The position numbers were made by a program, and so were the translations under genes. Positions 36,501-48,391 of a stretch of DNA of 64,000 nt are shown piece after piece. Source of the DNA: Hoplostethus atlanticus. Taxonomy: Eukaryota > Chordata > Actinopteri > Trachichthyiformes > Trachichthyidae. The notes under the pieces were generated by a model, which saw only the letters and a list, made by a program, of their open reading frames with translations, had not been told where the DNA came from and searched no databases. The stretch lies in the NCBI GenBank assembly GCA_034670405.1, contig JAXDDX010000054.1:2673001-2737000 (forward strand), read 5' to 3'. How positions within the stretch are numbered: position 1 is the stretch's first letter; each line of letters begins with the position of its first letter.

Positions 36501-39500
36501 GGAGTCCTTGTGCAACACGCAGTTGTCTCTTGGCCTGCATGGGATGCTGGGACTGCAGTCTGCTGGTAAGTTTGGTCAGTATATGATATAACATAATAAC
36601 TGATAACAATGTCAAAGTTGTGGAAGTGGGAAAATAAAAAAGAATGTGCCATAATCTACAACTGTATCTAATCCTGTTGGTATGGCCCAAACTGGTGAAA
36701 ACATAAATGTTGTAACAAAGCAAACATGTTTTTCAGAAAATCATAATTTGTTCTTATTTTTTAGAGGGTAAGGACAATCTTCTGCCTGATTCAGATGGCA
36801 ATCTTAACATCCAACCTGACAGCGTTGTGAAGTCTTCATTTGTAGCACAATCGTATGCTATCAATGATAATGACAAGGTAATTAATCAAGATCTGTGCCA
36901 TTTTCCTTTAGTCTTAAATCAAGTTATCAATTAAAGGTGTTAACAGTTACTGTTTTGTCTTAATGTGTGTATTAAGGTAAAACTCAAGGACTTATTCACT
37001 GGATCACGTGATGAAAATCAAGCCCTGGCTCATGCCTCAAGGAGATTTCCAGTCTCAATAAAGGACATTGGCAGTATTTGCCCACTGGAGTTGTTGGGAC
37101 AGTCTTCATTTGTAATGCCATGGCTGACTGATGATGTAAGTGTAGATAAATAATATTGGTTTGGAAGCAACATCTGAAATAATTTGAACTGTAATGACAG
37201 TTACAGCAGTGTTTGTAAAACAAATGTTTACCTTATATTCAGAGTGGTATTATAACAAGTCTATTGAATTCCAGGCCGTTAACTATCGAGTGGCACAGCT
37301 GGCTCAAGAAAACATGGTAATAGATTTAAATTTCCTCCTTATATTATGTTTTAATACCTTATCAAGGTTGACTAAAATATTAATTCTACGTTTTCTGTTA
37401 TAGTGTAGTTCTTTTGGCCACTTTGATTACATTTTGTGGCACCGGGAATGGACGAACAGTGGAGCAGTCGGTGACCACGTTGTGAAACGCATCCCTGTAG
37501 GTCCTTTTTGTGTCTCTTTCTTGCATAATAGAAGACAATGTAGAAATTAACAAAACACATCTGCTCTTAACATGGACTGTGTTGTCCTACCTGATGTTAT
37601 TGTTGTGCTATAGTTCTCAGACAAGATATTCCTCCCAAGAATTGTGGGTCATTCCTCTCCAGAGACGGGCAACCATTTTATTCTTTGGGTGAGCCACCAT
37701 TCATTTAAAGGTTTTATTCTATCATTTGGCTTTAATAGAATTGGATAGGTAAATATGTCTGTATGACATTTTTGGGGGAAGTGGTTTTGTTGAGCAGCCT
37801 ACATTAAATGATGCAGAAACATCAAAAGCCATGACCTACATTTAAATTTATGTCATTTCAGCTAAAACTTTGTCATATGTTTTGGAATGTAGTCATGACA
37901 GATTTATTTCCTTGTAGGTGTTGGACTTCAAAGCCAAAGAGATTCGAATCTATGATTCACTCACAATTTACTCGAAAATCAGTGATAAAGACATGGAAAT
38001 CCTCAGGTAAAGGGAGAGTCACATTACAAACAACATTTATCATGTATTGGTATGGTAATGTGACAATATGATCATACTAAACTATTGCCACCTTCTTTTG
38101 TAGAAATGTCTTCAGATTTTATGGTGGCCTTCAAGGTTGGGCTGTGGCATATCCTCCACAGTGGAAGCAGCAGGACTCTGTTAATTGTGGAGTTTTCGTG
38201 TGTTCTGTGAGTAGCTTGTTCTGTGAGCTGTCTTCCTGTTCAGTGCATGTGTGGTCTGTAGGTTCATCAAAGTGAATTGTTTTTTCCCCCAACTAGGCAG
38301 CTGAAAATGAAGTGCTACATCTTGAGGTCACCGTAGAGGCTCTGACTCTCAACCAATGCAGGACTCTTCGTCTGCACCATGCTACCCAAATGCTCAAAAA
38401 TGTGAATGCTGAGGTTAGACTAATTGATGTCTTAATATGTCAAAATCTATACTGGTAATAAGATAAATTCTGTGGTTACAGCAAAGGTCTTTGTTACACA
38501 GGACTTCCCACCTACCATGGCAGAAATGTTAAAGATGGAAAAAAGGGAAATCAGACTACAGGACGCTGAAGCAAAAAAGCCAGACTCCAGCAGCCATTGC
38601 CTGGCCTGGAAAATAAAGTCTTGTTTGTTCCAGCGAGCAACTGGGACAAACAGGTATGTACAAATAACAACTCAACTCAACTTTATTTATACAGCACACA
38701 ACACAGTTGACAAGGTCAGTTATAGTTAAGTCACTTATGATTATATGGAAAAACACAATTTGGAATATTTGAAATGGACAAACTTGATAGTACTTCAAAA
38801 GGTATTGTGGAATATTGGTAAAGTTGTCCCAATTCTGTTTTTCACCAGTGTTTTCCATGACCACATAAAGCAGTACCAATGGGTACAATGCAGCACTTGC
38901 AAAAACTGGCTGCATTTTCAGTGTGCTGGTGTGGAGGGTGACTGGACGGCGAAGGATTTTTTTTGTGGATGCAACCTTACCCCAGATGTGTAAGAATAAT
39001 CTCATACATGTCAGACCCATGGCTGCCATTGAAATCAAAGTGATAATTGTTATAGTTGTGTTTGATAAAGAAGACTAGGGAGGAATTTCCCTTAATGTGT
39101 CCAATCTTTTTCAGTTTCTTTACATTTAATATTAAAGAGAAATATCTTTTACATCATTTGGGGTTCACAGGAGTAGGCATTATTACCGAAAACCTTAAAG
39201 TGTAAAATTATTTAACAATTAAATAAATAAACATACCAAAATTAAAGACCATAATATTTAAATTTAAAGTAATTTACACAAGAGATTATTCTACAAGAGT
39301 TTATTCTACATAAACAGGCAACAGGCTAGTTTTATACAGTATAACCCATTTACAATTTGATATATTTTGTAATTCAAGGTGTACGTTGTCAAAGTAAAAC
39401 TTGTAAAGATTTTCGTCTAATTTAGGCAATGCTTTTGTCTTAAACAGAGACAACATCCTGGTGTCTGTTAAAGCAGGAGACATTCTGACAGATGGAGAGA

Positions 39501-42120
39501 TAAAGGTAATAACATGCATTATACATTTTCAACAGTGAGCTGTACAAAGTTTTGTCACCTAAATGGCATTCACCAGTTATACATACAGTTCAGGCTGGTA
39601 AAAACTTAATCTAAATCTAATATTACAGGATTTGGAAGGAAACCTGCAGAGTGGGCATGTTCTCTCCAACAGAATGTATCTGTGGAAACACAGAGGATAT
39701 GATTCAGCACTTCGACAACATTACAGTGAACATTTCACTTTATTCAATGCCATGAAGGTATGTAGAGTGTTCTCTTTTTGTCGTATTTGTACAGACAACT
39801 CCCGGTCTTCAAACAATTGCAAGCAATGGTATGTGACTGAAAGATATCTTGAAATTGTTTTTTTTAATGGGGTTTTGTTGCTAATGTAGTGAAAAATCTC
39901 ACTTTATTGGGATACACATAACCTCCTGAATTAACAATATATATAATTTGTTGTTGTTATTAATAAATATTCCTATTTGGTTTAAGCAGGTCAGCTAAAA
40001 AAAAAGGACGATGTAAATATGTCAAAATATCACTATTTTTAACAAGTCAAGTCAGGTAAATTTGATTTAGATCAGAACAGGAGTTATCTCAGGGCACTTG
40101 ACATTAACAGAGACCCAACATTCCCCCATTAGCAAGCATTTGGTGACAGTGGCAAGAAAAACTCTCTTTTTAATGGGAAGACACCTCAAGCAGAAGCAGA
40201 CTCTGGGTCGGCGGCCATCTGCCTCAACCGGTTGGGTTGAGAGAGAAAGAGGGAGGGGGAGAGAGGTTGGGGGGAATACATAGATCGAGAAAATGTTGCC
40301 TTGCCAGTACACAATTTCACACAGCTTTTTAAGTCTTGTATTGTTAATCTATAAAACAGTTGTTTCCATGTTTCTTCTTTACTTGTTACCCCAGACAGAT
40401 GACATTATCCAGCGACTGGAAAAAATCCTGTCGGTGCCCGGAACTGTAGCTGAGAAGCAGCTATTCATTAGAGAGGTCATTTTGCCAGAGGTGAGCCAAT
40501 GAGGATGTGTACCAAATAGAGTATTAGTACAAGAATTACATTTACATGAGAAAAATCTGTACTGGCATATTTGGAGAACACCATTTGGAGAATATATACC
40601 ACAACTACAACAAAATGGAAGCATGACTTTCTAGTATAAGTAATCTCTAGATGTTAGAATCCAAACTGCAATTTTTCACATGCTTATTATTATTATTATT
40701 ATTATTATTGATTTATTTTTTGGTAGGTTTTGATTCGGTGGTTGCAAAGCAACAGCAACATGTGCCGATACCAAGCGGAATCTGTGCTTCTGAAGAGCAC
40801 ATCTTCCAAGGACACGAAAAGGTACAGGACATTGTTTGCGTTGTGGCTGTGCATGCCCATGTGCAACATCACTAAATCCAGTCGTGGCATATAGTGGTTT
40901 TGCACTTTTACATAACTGTAATGATGGAATGTGGCACCGGTTCATTTACAGATGGATTTTCTTTTTTTCCAGCGCTGCAGCGACAACAGGTGACACAAAA
41001 AGCACAGACCAGGTAAGACATTTTCAAACCCAAGCTCAAGGGCGACACCTAATGGCGGGAGCCATACACCACATTCACAAACATCAGAACTTCCTAAATA
41101 TGAAATTATGACCCTTGAGGCTTGGATAGACATCTGTAAATTTTGGCAGATTATTTTATATGCATTGTGTGTATGTAAAGGAATAACAATGGAGCTGAAT
41201 ATAAACCTGGTACATGAATGAATTTTTTTTTTTTTAATTAAAAAAAACATTGTCCCAGATAAACAACACAAAACAGTTCACAGCGGGAAATGAAAAAACA
41301 GTGAACATAAAGACCGTTATGAATGTAATTTAGCCTTTCACATAAGATGTATCATATGAAGGTATTGTCTGTTGCTTGATCATAAGACAATACAGCATCA
41401 CTTCACTACTGTAACATGAAGCAGCTTTTGTGCACTCCTAGGACACAATTAATAACAGTGGTACTTGGTGCGTATTGATCAAGCTCTGGCTAGAGATTTG
41501 TTGCGACCATTTGCTTTAAGTATTCATTTACATTAACAATGAAGGTAGATCTGATTATATACTGGCATTTAGTTTGAAAGGCTCTCGATGGAATCCACTT
41601 AGTGTTAGTGTTTGTTCATTCAATCACATACCCATTGCTTATTTCTGTAAATAGAGATTTGACTTTAAGGTGTTGAATGACACAAATGTTGATAAAGACA
41701 ACATTCGTAGTTACAAAATATAATCTATTTGTTAATGATGTACTGTAAATGTACTCTACGAGTCTGACGCATTAGTTGGGAACAACATCATATACACTAA
41801 ATACTTTGACCATTTTTGATTCTTTACTGCAGGTAAACATTATGGTGAGGGATACCAGGGCGGCAGCTGACTGGTGCCGCAATACTAAATTCGAAGGAGG
41901 ACTTAAACTTCCCGCTGTCCTTTCGATGGACGATGAGGAGATAAAGGAATCCCTAGAGGACCTGCAACGCAGTGAGGATGATGATGATGATTCTCCAGCG
42001 GAACTTTTCACTTTTGTTTTCAAAAAACAAAAGGACTGTGAGAAGTTCTGCTCAGAACTGGTGGATAAAAGGAACTACAAACTGTTCGCAAGATTCGAGA
42101 AGCCTGAATCATCCTCGTGA
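30543..42120 (+). CDS. Transposon-encoded KDZ transposase / Ulp1 protease / PHD fusion protein
   Basis: Core exons, all AG/GT bordered: 31597-31746, 31850-31981, 33133-33156, 33794-34126, 34314-34453, 34604-34806, 35050-35166, 35311-35510, 35649-35796, 35889-36565, 36765-36877, 36977-37135, 37275-37316, 37404-37496, 37614-37688, 37918-38006, 38104-38206, 38297-38413, 38502-38653, 38849-38989, 39448-39505, 39629-39757, 40395-40490, 40727-40821, 40973-41012, 41833-42120; about 1,300 codons. Likely 5' exons: 30543-30584 (MRKRRQERRG), 30757-30874 and 31334-31384, but their joins are unresolved. Domains: two C2H2-type fingers; Cys-rich cluster (CxC3-like); RNase H-fold transposase (VVVADANW, CYISDVAG, VAEQFNREL); SAP-like segment; Ulp1/C48 (His 37674, Asp 37954, Cys 38186); PHD-like finger; acidic unknown C-terminus. 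Two one-base shifts: in exon 34604-34806 and near 36246-36256. Confidence 0.8.
32600..32615. other. Perfect 16-bp palindrome TTGCGAGATCTCGCAA
   Basis: CpG-containing perfect palindrome in the AT-rich intron between the second finger exon (to 31981) and 33133 of the transposon gene. A half-site TTTTTGCGAGAG follows within 10 bases. Confidence 0.7.
40684..40709. repeat. (TTA)n microsatellite
   Basis: Short trinucleotide run in an intron of the transposon gene. Confidence 0.85.
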
Positions 42121-42605
42121 GAATAAAGAGCAGTATGAACAACAACGGCTGAATAGTGTCTTCATTACTGTGACCTTTTTCCCATGTAATGCACCATCTA
42201 AAAGTCATGACTGTATTAACTCAATAACAGATTTTTTTTTTTTAAATATATTCACTGATAGAAAGCCCTTAGTACATGATTTTAAATTAGAATCCTGTGA
42301 TGCACTGAGAAATGTAGAGGTCACCTAGACTAGTAGGCGCTGTACAGCGGCAGCTGTGTATATAATAGGTCAATGGCAGCTGCCACTAACAGCGGCAGGT
42401 CCAGTGGCAGCTGCCACTAACAGCGGCAGGTCAATGGCAGCTGCCACTAACAGCGGCAGGTCCAGTGGCAGCTGCCACTAACAGCAGCAGGTCAATGGCA
42501 GCTGCCGCTAACAGCGGCACCTAACGTGGCAGATAATAAACACATAATAAAGAATAATATTGAAAATTAAAAAAATCAATAATAAAGTAAAGAATAATAA
42601 TAACA
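42121..42605. repeat. Right subterminal repeats, inner part
   Basis: After the stop codon and a short 3' UTR, 42335-42540 holds five inverted GGCAGCTGCC-containing units (AGCGGCAGGTCAATGGCAGC type) plus an ACGTGGCAGATAATAAACAC block that matches the left array in reverse. Confidence 0.8.
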
Positions 42606-42606
42606 A

Positions 42607-45600
42607 CTAGAAATGCATTTCCCGTGGAAAATGCGTGGGATTGCTGGACGGGCAAACCGCGAAGTATATGTGACTCTGTTGTACCGGGCGGTCGCTAAAG
42701 TGTGCCAGCTGGTGTACCGGGGTGTCCTAGGTTGGTGCTAGGCCGTTGCTAGGGTGTCCTAAGCTGTTGCTAGGGTGTCCTGGGCCGTTGCTAGGGTGTC
42801 CTAGGCCGTTGCTAGGGTGTTGCTAGGGTGTCCTGGGCCGTTGCTAGGGTGTCCTGGGCCGTTGCTAGGGTGTTGCTAGGGTGTCTTGGGCCATTGCTAG
42901 GGTGTCCTAGGCCGTTGCTAGGGTGTTGCTAGGGTGTCCTGGGCCGTTGCTAGGGTGTCATAGGCGGTTGCTAGGGTGTCATAGTTGGTTGCTAGGGTGT
43001 CCTAGGTGGATCCTATGTTGTTTATAAGTCGTTGCTAGGGTCTAATATGTCATTGCTAACATGTAGTAGCTGGAGCCAAAATGGCCGCCTAGAGCCAAGA
43101 TGGCGGTGTTGTAGTGGCAGTAGTAGTAGTAGTAGTACAATATTGAATGAAGTTGAATGGAGTTGCATTACAAAAACATTGAAGTCTATGGGAGTTCAAA
43201 ATACATGGAGGTCTATGGGTCTCGAGCCAAAATGGCCGCCTAGAGCCAACATGGCGGTGTTGTAGTCGCAGTAGTAGTAGTAGTAGTAGAATGTTGAATG
43301 AAGTTGAATGCAGTTGCCTTACAAATACATTGAAGTCTATGAGACTACAAAATACATGGAAGTCTATGGGAGTTCAAAATACATGGAGATCTATGGCCCT
43401 GTATCGGCCATCTTGGATCTAGATCCAAGATGCTGGACAGTAGCTTCTGTTTTGCTGAGTCAGCAAACGACAAAATCCTGAATAACTACTAAAGTACTAC
43501 TAGTATCTCTTAGAAAAGACATAGCACACCAACCCACATAATTCCGGACATTTTGACATATGACACGTGCACGTTGCTCGAAAATTGCGGGAGGAGATAC
43601 ACTTCAACCGCTTTTTAAAAAATCAGGTTTTTCTGCGATAACTCTTGAATCGTGCGAATTTCTTCAAATCTTACAAATTTCCATACTGCGTCGCATAATT
43701 ACACACATTTCGATACCTGATCCACATATGTGCCACACACGGTTTTCGCGCTACAGGTGAGCAAAAAAAAGCGCACGGAAGTGAAATAATAACTAGAAAT
43801 GCATTTCCCGTGGAAAATGCGTGGGATTGCTTGACGGGCAAACCGCGAAGTATGTACATGCGGGCTGTACCGGGCGGTCGCTAAGGTGTGCCAGCCGGTG
43901 TACCGGGGTGTCCTAGGTGGGTGCTAGGGTGTTGCTAGGGTCTCCTAGGCCGTTGCTAGGGTGTTGCTAGGGTGTCCTGGGCCGTTGCTAGGGTGTCCTA
44001 AGCCGTTGCTAGGGTGTTGCTAGGGTGTCCTGGGCCGTTGCTAGGGTGTTGCTAGGGTGTCCTGGGCCGTTGCTAGGGTGTTGCTAGGGTGTCCTGGGCC
44101 GTTGCTAGGGTGTTGCTAGGGTGTCCTGGGCCGTTGCTAGGGTGTTGCTAGGGTGTCCTGGGCCGTTGCTAGGGTGTCCTAGGCCGTTGCTAGGGTGTTG
44201 CTAGGGTGTTCTGGGCCGTTGCTAGGGTGTTGCTAGGGTGTCCTGGGCCGTTGCTAGGGTGTCCTGGGCCGTTGCTAGGGTGTTGCTAGGGTGTCCTGGG
44301 CCGTTGCTAGGGTGTCATAGGCGGTTGCTAGGGTGTCCTGGGCTGTTGCTAGGGTGTCATAGTTGGTTGCTAGGGTGTCCTAGGTGGATCCTATGTTGTT
44401 TATAAGTCGTTGCTAGGGTCTAATATGTCATTGCTAACATGTAGTAGCTGGAGCCAAAATGGCCGCCTATAGCCAAGATGGCGGTGTTGTAGTCGCAGTA
44501 GCAGTAGTAGTACTTGAAAGTTGTATGAAGTTGAATGGAGTTGCATTACAAAAACATTGAAGTCTATGGGAGTTCAAAATACATGGAGGTCTATGGGTCT
44601 CGAGCCAAAATGGCCGCCTATAGCCAAGATGGCGGTGTTGTTGTGGCAGTAGCAGTAGTAGTACTTGAAAGTTGTATGAAGTTGAATGCCCTTGCATTAC
44701 AAACACATTGAAGTCTATGAGACTACATGGAAGTCTATGGGAGTTCAAAATACATGGAGGTCTATGGGTCTCGAGCCGAAATGGCCGTCTAAGCCCCAAG
44801 ATGGCGGATTGTGTATCCAGTCCCAGCTGTTTTCGGCTGTTTTGCCGAGTCAGCAAACAACATAATCCTGCATAATTCCTAAAGTACTACTAGTATCTCT
44901 TATAAAAGACATAGCACCCCTCCCCACATAATTCCGGACATTTTGACATATGACACGTGCACGTCGCTCGAAAATTGCGGGACAAGTAGCACTTCAACCG
45001 CGTTTTTTAAAAACCATGTTTTTCTGCGATAACTCGTGAATCGTGCGAATTTCTGCATTCGTTTCTAATTTCCATACCGAGTTGCATAATTCCGCAGATT
45101 GCGATACCTGAACCATGTATGTGATACACACGGTTTTCGCGCTACAGGTGAGCAAAAAAAGCGCACGGAAGTGAAATAATAATAATAAACACACAGGATT
45201 ACAATAGTGGGATTGCATTGCGCAATCCCACTAACTAGAAATGCATTTCCCGCGGAAAATGCGTGGGATTGCTGGACGGGCAAACCGCCAAGTATATGTG
45301 ACTCTGTTGTACCGGGGCGTCCTAGGTGGGTGCCGGGGTGTCCTAGGCTGTTGCTAGGGTGTTGCTAGGGTGTCCTGGGCCGTTGCTAGGGTGTTGCTAG
45401 GGTGTCCTAGGGTGTTGCTAGGGTGTCCTAGGCCGTTGCTAGGGTGTTGCTAGGGTGTCCTGGGCCGTTGCTAGGGTCTCCTAGGCCGTTGCTAGGGTGT
45501 TGCTAGGGTGTCCTGGGCCGTTGCTAGGGTGTTGCTAGGGTGTCCTGGGCCGTTGCTAGGGTGTTGCTAGGGTCTCCTAGGCCGTTGCTAGGGTGTCCTG

Positions 45601-46418
45601 GGCCGTTGCTAGGGTGTCCTAGGCCGTTGCTAGGGTGTTGCTAGGGTGTCCTGGGCCGTTGCTAGGGTGTTGCTAGGGTGTCCTGGGCCGTTGCTAGGGT
45701 GTTGCTAGGGTGTCATAGGCGGTTGCTAGGGTGTCCTGGGCTGTTGCTAGGGTGTCATAGTTGGTTGCTAGGGTGTCCTAGGTGGATGCTATGTTGTTTA
45801 TAAGTCGTTGCTAGGGTCTAATATGTCATTGCTAACATGTAGTAGCTGGAGCCGAAATGGCCGCCTAGAGCCAAGATGGCGGTGTTGTAGTGGCAGTAGC
45901 AGTAGTAGTAGTAGAATGTTGAATGAAGTTGAATGGAGTTGCATTACAAAAACATTGAAGTCTATGGGAGTTCAAAATACATGGAGGTCTATGGGTCTCG
46001 AGCCGAAATGGCCGCCTATAGCCAAGATGGCGGTGTTGTAGTGGCAGTAGCAGTAGTAGTAGTAGAATGTTGAATGAAGTTGAATGGAGTTGCATTACAA
46101 AAACATTGAAGTCTATGGGAGTTCAAAATACATGGAGGTCTATGGGTCTCGAGCCAAAATGGCCGCCTATAGCCAAGATGGCGGTGTTGTAGTGGCAGTA
46201 GCAGTAGTAGTAGTAGAATGTTGAATGAAGTTGAATGGAGTTGCATTACGAATACATTGAAGTCTATGAGACTACATGGAAGTCTATGGGAGTTCAAAAT
46301 ACATGGAGGTCTATGGGTCTCGAGTCAAAATGGCCGCCTAGAGCCAAGATGTCGGTGTTGTAGTGGCAGTAGCAGTAGTAGTAGTAGAATGTTGAATGAA
46401 GTTGAATGCAGTTGCCTA
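42607..46418. repeat. Three-unit satellite-like array nested in the transposon end
   Basis: Units start with CTAGAAATGCATTTCCCG at 42607, 43793 and 45235; the third lacks its 3' part. Each unit has a unique head with the inverted repeat GCATTT...AAATGC, then a minisatellite of about 20 bp (GTTGCTAGGGTGTCCTGGGCC), then one to three copies of a roughly 130-bp block (ATGGCCGCCTAGAGCCAA, (GTA)n, TGAATGAAGTTGAATGGAGT). In the full units a shared tail with CGGACATTTTGACATATGAC ends in AAGCGCACGGAAGTGAAATA. Open frames inside are repeat artefacts. Confidence 0.85.
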
Positions 46419-46540
46419 ATAAACACACAGGATTACAATAGTGGGCTTGCATTGCGCAATCCCACTAATAATAAACACACAGGATTACAATAGTGGGATT
46501 GCATTGCGCAATCCCACTAATAAAATAAAAAGAATATGTG
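46419..46540. repeat. Hairpin repeat, two copies (third at 45178-45234)
   Basis: AATAAACACACAGGATTACA followed by GTGGGATTGC-ATTGC-GCAATCCCAC, a 10-bp stem with a 5-base loop. Two tandem copies here and one at the junction of satellite units 2 and 3. Confidence 0.85.
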
Positions 46541-46890
46541 CCATATATACAGCGGCACCTAGCGTGGGAGGCCAGCGGCAGCTAAACAAAATAATAATAA
46601 TAACACTAAAATAAAAAGAATATGTGCCATATATACAGCGGCACCTACCACAAACAGCGGTAACAGCGGTACCTAACGTGGCAGATAATAAACACAAAGA
46701 ATAATAACGTGGCAGATAATAAACACAAAGAATAACAGCGGTACCTAACGTGGCAGATAATAAACACAAAGAATAACAGCGCCACCTACCGTGGCAGGTC
46801 AATGGCAGCTGCCACAAACAGCGGCAGGTCAATGGCAGCTGCCACTAACAGTGGCAGCTGCTAGCTGCCACTGCCACGATATGATCTTGC
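46500..46890. repeat. Right terminal repeat array, outer part
   Basis: Inverted counterpart of 25841-26775: ATATGTGCCATATATACAGC units, ACGTGGCAGATAATAAACAC units, GGCAGCTGCC units, ending CTGCCACGATATGATCTTGC. Confidence 0.85.
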
Positions 46891-46898
46891 CCCTACTG

Positions 46899-46906
46899 GA
46901 TTTAAG
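46899..46906. repeat. Putative 8-bp target-site duplication (right)
   Basis: Right-hand GATTTAAG. Confidence 0.65.
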
Positions 46907-48391
46907 ACTGTACACTGTCGTTACATTAACGTGTTTGTGACCTGTGACCCCCCCCTCGAGGACCCCAGGGAGTTGCTGGACCCCACTGTATGCATGCAGG
47001 TAGGTAGTAGGTATAGAGGCATTGGAGGTATTATAATGGGTGTGTTCCTCAGTAAAATGCCCCCCCCTCTTCTCCCCCTTCTCCCCCTTCTCCCCCGAGG
47101 GCTGTGCCAGGCCCAGTGGGATGCCTGTGGTCATGACATCCTCCACTCCTTTGAAAATGTTACTGAGCGTCAGAGGTGGCATGATTAAGGAATGAGCAAT
47201 CAGAGCTAATCCGAGAGCCCCGTGGTGGGGGGGATTAGGAGATAGGTCCACAGAAAAGGTCATTATCCATTTCAACAATAAGATGTGAAAGTGATGTGGT
47301 TTTTATTTATTTATTTATTATTTTGTGATATTCATGCACTGTAGGTTTCTGACATTTGGGCACCTTATCTGAGCCCTAACGGACAGGAAATAAACATGGA
47401 AAGAAATGTCCTCTTCTAAATCTATAAGGTTTTATAGCCTTTAGGTTAACATAATTGGGTGGCTTGGGACATTTCCATTATTTTGACATCTGACAACTTT
47501 CTTGTTATGAGCTGATAACATGAGATGATTGTCTTTGGGTAAATGTTAGGTGAAATACCTCCACATCATATATCTACTTGCCCCCCTCGGAGATTATAAA
47601 CAAAATGTATGTGAAGTAACAATCATTTCCTCCACTTTTACTCCCTTGACCTTTTTAGATGTTCATTTTCCATTGACTCAAAGGCTGGTGGGGATGGGAG
47701 GGGGTGCCGATTGGTTATCAGTGGCCAGGTCTGATTAACATTTGAGTCACTTTGTGTCATTAACACTGCGCAGCATGCAAGACCTCATGTTGTGCCCGGG
47801 ACAGTTACACTGGCTAATCCTGCCTGACACAGCATGGCCCCAAATGAAGTCATACGTCAGCATACTCTTTGAACCGATCTGACTTTGAACTACACTATTA
47901 TTGGACCTGGCACACCGGGTCCCAGGTTTAAAGTTACTGTAACGTGCTGCATATCCGGTATACTGCTGATATTTTAGAAGCACTTTAGAAGTCAGAAGTT
48001 TGGGTTTTGGTCGGATTCAGAAGCAGGGTGCTGTTTTGTTCTGTGTCATGGCGAACGGTGACCTTATCCTGTGCATTGACACTTCCTTCACACCAAACCT
48101 CTGCCACACACACACACCCACACCCCTCACCTCCTCATCCCCCTTGCGGCCATTCTTCTCAGCCAATCACGTCCTTTTGTTGGCTTGAGGATGAGGAAGA
48201 TTCGAGGATGAAGAAACCTATTTATTAGCTTGTGACTGGTGAGAACTCAAACAGTGAAAACATTCAGCTCCTCTACCCATTGGCTCGTCTTTTTTTTCCA
48301 ATTTTTGGACCACCGTTGCACATTGTTAGTGTGGGAAACAGCCTAAGGGGATATTATAACAAGATTCATCAGTTTTCCATTTGCGGCGGAG
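46907..48391. other. Intergenic, transposon to somatostatin
   Basis: No gene seen. Pyrimidine-rich run (CCCCCTTCTCCCCC repeats) at 47060-47096 and (TTTA)n at 47303-47322. The last 300 bases carry the somatostatin promoter; an AT-rich GATATTATAAC at 48349-48360 may serve as TATA element. Confidence 0.5.

Larger units (their letters stand above)
25833..46898 (+). mobile_element. 21-kb KDZ/Zisupton-like DNA transposon
   Basis: The left end reads (8 bases)-GCAAGATCATATCGTGGCAG and the right end is its inverse: 20 matching bases placed 8 bases in from each boundary, followed by shared inverted arrays rich in GGCAGCTGCC and in a GTGCCGCTGTATATATGGCACATATTC-type block (shown in pieces below). GATTTAAG flanks it on both sides (25825-25832, 46899-46906). 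An 8-bp duplication fits Zisupton as I remember that superfamily. The outermost 8 bases match poorly between ends. It encodes one multi-exon protein with a KDZ-type transposase fused to a Ulp1-like protease. A satellite array (42.6-46.4 kb) and LINE fragments (28.1-29.2 kb) are nested within it. Frameshifts suggest this copy is ageing or contains sequence errors. Confidence 0.8.

Noticed and set aside
42700-45800. Regularly spaced short repeats that could suggest a CRISPR array
   Set aside because: Units are contiguous minisatellite copies without unique spacers, in a vertebrate genome.
43032-46493. Open frames of 60-130 codons in the satellite array
   Set aside because: Same peptide repeated in each unit on both strands; low-complexity (GTA)n translation.
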